DNA from: Spirochaetaceae bacterium
GTDB taxonomy: Bacteria; Spirochaetota; Spirochaetia; Treponematales; Breznakiellaceae
NCBI GenBank assembly: GCA_031283025.1
Contig: JAITCP010000128.1
Span: 1 to 18,237 of the forward strand
Length of the DNA: 18,237 nucleotides
Direction of reading: 5' to 3'
Positions 14,399 through 18,237 of this stretch are shown piece by piece. Under the pieces are notes generated by a model. That model was not told the DNA's origin, made no database searches, and saw only the letters and a list, made by a program, of their open reading frames with translations. The first letter of the stretch is position 1. The number at the start of each line of letters is the position of its first letter. The position numbers were made by a program, and so were the translations under genes.

Positions 14399-14444
14399 AC
14401 CTAACGTTCCCTATATACGCCATAAAGCGGTGTATATATTAGGC
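14399..14444. repeat. Hairpin with CCTAA/TTAGG ends
   Basis: TATATACGCC (from 14412) pairs with GGTGTATATA (14429-14438) with one G-T pair around ATAAAGC. Outer CCTAA (14400-14404) pairs with TTAGG (14439-14443), leaving a one-sided bulge. ATATACACC at 14580-14588 could compete for the right arm. The remaining bases of 14311-14595 hold no gene. Confidence 0.5.
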
Positions 14445-14518
14445 TCGTTCGATAACCCGCAAATATGGGCCATTGGCTCAAACCCTCGGCTCACAAGTTA
14501 AGCAAAAAACTGTTCGAT

Positions 14519-14558
14519 AGACATATAAATGCTTTAGCAGACATATAAATGCTTCAGC
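14519..14558. repeat. 20-bp tandem duplication
   Basis: AGACATATAAATGCTTTAGC (14519-14538) is followed directly by a copy with one change, T to C, at 14539-14558. It lies 38 nt beyond the 3' end of the XRE regulator gene. Function unknown; a protein-binding site is possible. Confidence 0.7.
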
Positions 14559-14595
14559 CGTAGAAAATTGGTACAGCGCATATACACCATACGTA

Positions 14596-14910
14596 TCAAC
14601 CACATTTCCCGCTCATTGCCTTAACTAACAAAGTAATGAGTTTTTGATCTCTTTTATTAAGGTTTAGAATGCTACGAGTCAGTCTATTAATATCATTTGG
14701 TACAGATGAATCCGACCCGGTTACCAGATATTCAACAGTCACGCCTAATGCTTTAGCAATTTTAACAGCGGTATCTGCCGGAGGCATTGAAGATTTGGTT
14801 CGTACATAAGTATCAATTGCACGTTTATTTATTCCCGTCATAGTAGATAATTCCTTTTTTATCATACCGGAATAAATTAATTCTTGCTTTAAATTCTCTC
14901 CAAAACCCAC
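14596..14910 (-). CDS. XRE-family helix-turn-helix transcriptional regulator
   Basis: This 104-residue protein has an N-terminal HTH_3 domain: about residues 5-63, with IKKELSTMTGINKRAIDTYV as helices 2-3 and ALGVTVEYLVTG closing the domain, followed by a charged helical tail (NRLTRSILNLNKRDQKLITLLVKAM). The MGFGENLK start and layout match small chromosomal regulators I know from treponemes. Targets are unknown. The region upstream carries the divergent lipoprotein promoter, so autoregulation plus control of that gene is plausible. The GTG start at 14908-14910 lacks a clear ribosome site. On the minus strand a perfect TATAAT lies at 14955-14960 without a good -35 box. No partner toxin gene is adjacent, so an antitoxin role is unlikely. 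Confidence 0.85.
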   Translation of the reverse strand: MGFGENLKQELIYSGMIKKELSTMTGINKRAIDTYVRTKSSMPPADTAVKIAKALGVTVEYLVTGSDSSVPNDINRLTRSILNLNKRDQKLITLLVKAMSGKCG

Positions 14911-14942
14911 ACTTTATGGTACACAGAAATTAGCAATAATAG

Positions 14943-14970
14943 TTGACAACGGCTATTATATGTGTATACT
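14943..14970 (+). promoter_or_regulatory. Promoter of the lipoprotein gene, overlapping the regulator upstream region
   Basis: TTGACA (14943-14948) and TATACT (14965-14970) are separated by 16 nt. Transcription would start near 14977 and leave a leader of about 225 nt before the ATG at 15203. Confidence 0.6.
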
Positions 14971-15202
14971 ATATGGAAGCGAACAAGATATGTGTCTTGT
15001 ATGTGCTTAGATTATAGTGGGAGTGAATACAGAGGATCAGGCGCAAAATAGGCCTATTTTTGTGCAGGATACCTGTTTTGACACCGGAAAAGAGGAAAAA
15101 ACCGCCTTTTTTGGTCCAAAAAATTGATACAAAGAAAGGGGAAATAGGGATTAATCCTTGCTATTAGCAGGTGTTTTTCATTTTATGCGAGAAGGAGGTA
15201 GT
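14971..15202 (+). other. Long untranslated leader of the lipoprotein gene
   Basis: No gene is visible. The leader holds ACAAGA/TCTTGT (14983-15000), a 16-bp perfect palindrome AAAATAGGCCTATTTT (15045-15060), and TTTTTTGG-T-CCAAAAAA (15107-15123). It ends with AAGGAGGTAGT just before the ATG. No known riboswitch is recognised. Confidence 0.45.
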
Positions 15203-16345
15203 ATGATTACTACAAAAAGCAAAGTGCGGAGAATGTCAGCCGTTGCGCTGGTATTCGGTTTGATTCTGGCCGGGTGTTCCAACCCGGACGGTTCCGGCCC
15301 CGACCCCGGTACTGGCGGAAGCGTGGATTTTACCAGCCACAACACCGATTATTCAATTCTGGTGCGGAACAATACCAATGAGCGGTTGGTTGCCTTTAAG
15401 GGCGAACTCAAGGCGGATGCTCTTGTAGGCGGCATTCCCGCCCATGCCCAAAACCACGGCTTGCCGAACAATCTGACGTTATTTAACAAGACCGAAGATT
15501 TTCCGCTGATTATTCTGACCGAAGCGCAGTACAACGCAAACAAGAGCAATCTTAGTTCCCAAAGAAACACCCCCTTTACCCGCGTGTATGTTTTCTATAA
15601 CAGAAGCGGAGATAATAAAGCGGAATGTGATATTGCCGAAGGACTTGGCGGAAACAATACATTGCAAGTCGTCAATACGTCAAACAGCATCAATGTGGAA
15701 CTGCGCATTAACGGCGTAGCAGGGGAGACTTTGGGTTATGCCCCCGCAGGCATGATCTATACAAACCTTAAATTGCAGGACGGCGATTTCAACATTTTCC
15801 CGGTTTTCAAACGGCACAATACAGTCCGCGACGTGGTAGAAACGGTTTACCCCAAGGGAACCGGCACCAATTATGCGTGGTTTCAACCGTATTCCTTTGG
15901 CGAGGGGAATACTTCGGCAACGATGAGCTTAAAAGACCTTTTGCAGTCAACCACGTTTACATCGGGAGCGGCGTGGGTGTATATCAACAACCAAACCACT
16001 TCTGGCGGAATCAGGTTTGTTGAAGGAACCTATGTCCACAAGACGGCGTCCGGTATTGAAAATATCATGAGCGGGAATCCCAGGACCTTCCAGATAAATA
16101 TGCCGAAAGTTGGTCAAAAGTATGATGATTCAGTAGTTGCCGCAAACTGGAAATTCGGTGCGATCGGTTTTGAGGTTGGTTTGCAAACAGGAGAGAATGA
16201 CGCAACTCCGGTTACATCGCTTACTATAGAACGGGACAAGATGTACACGATAACCATTACCGGAAACCACAACAACGGCACATTAAAAGCGTGGGTCAGC
16301 AATACAACAGATATTCCAGCCAGCGAAATAGGCGGATCATGGTAA
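15203..16345 (+). CDS. Lipoprotein of unknown function, beta-rich
   Basis: 380 residues starting at the ATG right after AAGGAGGTAGT; an in-frame ATG 45 nt upstream (15158) has no ribosome site and would hide the signal peptide. The leader MITTKSKVRRMSAVALVFGLILAGC ends in lipobox LAGC with C25 lipidated, so the protein is membrane-anchored, facing the periplasm or the surface. A Gly/Pro linker (about 27-40) follows. The mature part contains two similar segments, near residues 48-140 and 154-230, with the pattern V-x-N-N-T/S ... G ... A-P/H-A-G ... F-P-L/V, which look like repeats of one beta domain. I recognise no family and assign no function. The next gene encodes another lipoprotein with a related N-terminal pattern. 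Confidence 0.82.
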   Translation: MITTKSKVRRMSAVALVFGLILAGCSNPDGSGPDPGTGGSVDFTSHNTDYSILVRNNTNERLVAFKGELKADALVGGIPAHAQNHGLPNNLTLFNKTEDFPLIILTEAQYNANKSNLSSQRNTPFTRVYVFYNRSGDNKAECDIAEGLGGNNTLQVVNTSNSINVELRINGVAGETLGYAPAGMIYTNLKLQDGDFNIFPVFKRHNTVRDVVETVYPKGTGTNYAWFQPYSFGEGNTSATMSLKDLLQSTTFTSGAAWVYINNQTTSGGIRFVEGTYVHKTASGIENIMSGNPRTFQINMPKVGQKYDDSVVAANWKFGAIGFEVGLQTGENDATPVTSLTIERDKMYTITITGNHNNGTLKAWVSNTTDIPASEIGGSW

Positions 16346-16465
16346 TGTGCAATGAACAATGACAATGAACAATGAGCGAGGTTCGTAAGCGGGGCGTGAA
16401 ACTAGCACGCTTCGTTTGCGGACAACGACATTACTAATTGCTCATTGAATTAAAAGGAGTCCTCT
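16346..16465. other. Spacer with direct and inverted short repeats
   Basis: CAATGA-type units recur (16350-16375: CAATGAACAATGACAATGAA and on). CAATGAGC (16370-16377) pairs with GCTCATTG (16440-16447) across about 60 bp that also holds GCGTG/CACGC. This could be a small insertion element or an intercistronic hairpin. AAGGAG at 16454-16459 serves the next gene. Confidence 0.45.
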
Positions 16466-18237
16466 ATGAAAAAACTCTGGGTAATTATTACTGCGGCAGT
16501 GATTGGCTTGTTAGCTTCCTGCGGCGATCCGTCAAGCGGTAATCCGAATAACCCGCCGGTTAATCCTGACAATAAAACATTTATTGTGTTTGATAATACT
16601 CAAGGCATTTGCACTGTTGCGGTTTATGACCACTATCAAAGAAGAGAAGAGGACAAAGTTGCGGAAATCCCCGCAGGCAGGGTTTCCGAAGAAATTGAGT
16701 GGACTCCCGGCATTTCCGTGCCATTTTATTTTTTGTACCGCATAAACCTGAAAGGGATCAACGGATTCACCCTGAATTATGTTCCTAAAGAAATTGGAAA
16801 AGATCAGACAGCGGTACGCATAGACGAAAATAAAACCACCACTATCACCATACCAAAACTTGATGAAACTGTTTCATCACCTGATGAACTGCTTTCCAAT
16901 TCAAGTTATCTTTTAATACAAAATAATTCGTCATTTTCGTTTCAATTACACCGTGGCTCCAGCATACTATCGCCTGACAATTCATCCGCCTCGATAGTGA
17001 ACAGCGGGGAAAGGGCACAGTATACGATCAACCCCGGGGCGGTTTCTCCCTATCAACTGCTGGTGGGGGCAGATTACAAACCGCTCCCGGCTTCCATTGT
17101 CAGTTTTGAGTCGGGGCGCGTATACAGTTTTATTTTTGACGGCAATGTTTCGCTGATTACAGAAATTGAATTAATATTGGAAAATGTCGCCGGTTCTTCA
17201 TCTAATAGTTCGATCCCTGAAACTCCCGGCGCTCCTGCGTTAACCGCTTCTGACGGGCTGTTAACCATGCGCTGGACGGCGGTTGAAAGGGCGGAAAACT
17301 ATGAGGTGTATGTAAGCACGGCTCAGGAACCGCCTGCTCTGCCTGTAAAAACAGTCGCGGGAACTACGACGGTATTGGACGGGCTTACCAATAAAACCGT
17401 TTATTATATTTGGATAAAAGCTGTCAACAATTCCGGGTCAAGCGATTTCAGCCCCCGCGTCCGGGGCATTCCCTGGCCGGCGAATGAAAGACCCGCCGCG
17501 CCGGAAAGACCGGTAATCATTCCGGGGATAAACCAGCTTACCGTGAATTGGGAAGAATGTGGCGGAGCGGCTTCTTATGAAGTATACATCAATACAGCGC
17601 CATCAGCGCCGTCCTCAGCGGAGATCACCACCGATAAAACCAGCGCTGTTATCAGAAACCTGCAAAATGACGTTCTTTACTATGTGTGGGTTCGGGCGGC
17701 AAACAGCGCGGGGAAAAGTGATTACAGCCCCCTTGAAGCCGGCACTCCAAAAATTCCCACTACCGCTCCGCCAATTCCGGCGAAGCCGGTTCTAACCGCA
17801 GGCAGCCGCGAGTTAGCCGTCTCATGGCAGGCGGTGGAACTTGCCGAGGTTTACGAAGTATGGCTGGGAACGTCGGATAATTCCGATCAATCGCAGAAAC
17901 AAGGCGGTGACATTTCAGGCGGTATAACGGAAACCGTTATTACCGGATTGGAAAACGAAACGGTTTATTATGTGTGGATAAAAGCGAAGAATGTTGCCGG
18001 TACGAGCGGATTTAGTCCAGCGGCAAACGCAAAACCTTCGGCATTTATTGTTCTGCCCGTAACGCCGTCTCTGCCTACAGTGATACAAGGTTCAAGGGCG
18101 TTAGAGGTAAGCTGGCAACAGGCGGAAGGAGCGTTGTTTTACGAAGTATGGATCGGAGTGACCAACAATTCGGCAAACGCCCAAAAACACGGGGCGGATG
18201 TTTCCGGCACGTCCATAACGCTGAGCGGTCTTACCAA
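16466..18237 (+). CDS. Lipoprotein with at least four fibronectin type III domains (3' end beyond window)
   Basis: The frame is open from ATG 16466, 6 nt after AAGGAG, to the window end: 590 visible residues. The signal peptide MKKLWVIITAAVIGLLASC has lipobox LASC, C19. Residues about 36-240 form two beta-rich modules (starting FIVFDNTQG and SYLLIQNNS) like those of the preceding lipoprotein. From about residue 253, four FN3 domains follow at roughly 85-90-residue spacing, each with the core W-x-x-V/C/A...Y-E-V-Y/W and the G-L-x-N-x-T-V-Y-Y-V/I-W-I-K-A-x-N end; the fourth is cut. FN3 arrays act as spacers or binding modules in surface proteins; a role in carbohydrate or host-surface contact is possible but not shown. 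A catalytic domain could follow outside the window. Confidence 0.87.
   Translation, partial: MKKLWVIITAAVIGLLASCGDPSSGNPNNPPVNPDNKTFIVFDNTQGICTVAVYDHYQRREEDKVAEIPAGRVSEEIEWTPGISVPFYFLYRINLKGINGFTLNYVPKEIGKDQTAVRIDENKTTTITIPKLDETVSSPDELLSNSSYLLIQNNSSFSFQLHRGSSILSPDNSSASIVNSGERAQYTINPGAVSPYQLLVGADYKPLPASIVSFESGRVYSFIFDGNVSLITEIELILENVAGSSSNSSIPETPGAPALTASDGLLTMRWTAVERAENYEVYVSTAQEPPALPVKTVAGTTTVLDGLTNKTVYYIWIKAVNNSGSSDFSPRVRGIPWPANERPAAPERPVIIPGINQLTVNWEECGGAASYEVYINTAPSAPSSAEITTDKTSAVIRNLQNDVLYYVWVRAANSAGKSDYSPLEAGTPKIPTTAPPIPAKPVLTAGSRELAVSWQAVELAEVYEVWLGTSDNSDQSQKQGGDISGGITETVITGLENETVYYVWIKAKNVAGTSGFSPAANAKPSAFIVLPVTPSLPTVIQGSRALEVSWQQAEGALFYEVWIGVTNNSANAQKHGADVSGTSITLSGLT

Noticed and set aside
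14596..14910. XRE protein as an antitoxin or phage repressor
   Set aside because: No toxin gene, integrase or phage gene is adjacent.
17219..18237. DNA-level tandem repeat or CRISPR in the FN3 region
   Set aside because: The periodicity of about 260 bp is at protein level; the DNA of the units is diverged and there are no short spacers.

Overview
The window looks like a chromosomal segment of a spirochaete, most likely a Treponema of the termite-gut or rumen type. This is inference. It rests on roughly 50% GC, FN3-bearing lipoproteins, a short XRE regulator of a kind I associate with treponemes, and dispersed short palindromes. No rRNA, tRNA or other taxonomic marker is present.

Region 1 (1-11774) is most of a type II fatty-acid/polyketide-like locus whose content and order match aryl-polyene (APE) clusters of Proteobacteria. 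Read on the minus strand from 11720 it runs: two acyl carrier proteins, an 881-residue membrane/AMP-ligase/dehydratase fusion, a family 2 glycosyltransferase, a lysophospholipid-type acyltransferase, a hotdog thioesterase broken by a stop codon, a LolA-like lipoprotein carrier and an MMPL exporter. A plus-strand Sfp-type phosphopantetheinyl transferase then interrupts the run. The minus strand continues with a DUF3261 lipoprotein, a ketosynthase, a dehydratase and a ketoreductase cut by the left edge. Nearly all junctions are 0-4 nt overlaps, so translation is probably coupled. There are two good minus-strand promoters, one before the ACPs and one inside the 5' end of the transferase gene. The expected job is to activate an aryl starter on an ACP, extend and dehydrate it to a polyene, attach the chain to a lipid and export it to the outer membrane.

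Region 2 (11809-13420) is a divergent gene for an (R)-citramalate synthase-type enzyme with a strong promoter that may give a leaderless mRNA.

Region 3 (13421-15202) is AT-richer and more loosely packed. It holds a CDP-alcohol phosphatidyltransferase, an XRE regulator, an attC-like structure, hairpins and a 20-bp tandem duplication. Region 4 (15203 to the end) holds two lipoproteins on the plus strand; the second carries a series of fibronectin type III domains and runs off the window.

The most unusual feature is a set of short palindromic elements lying in frame inside APE-like genes: four to five in the fusion gene and one splitting a signal peptide. They resemble in principle the Rickettsia palindromic elements that insert inside protein-coding genes.
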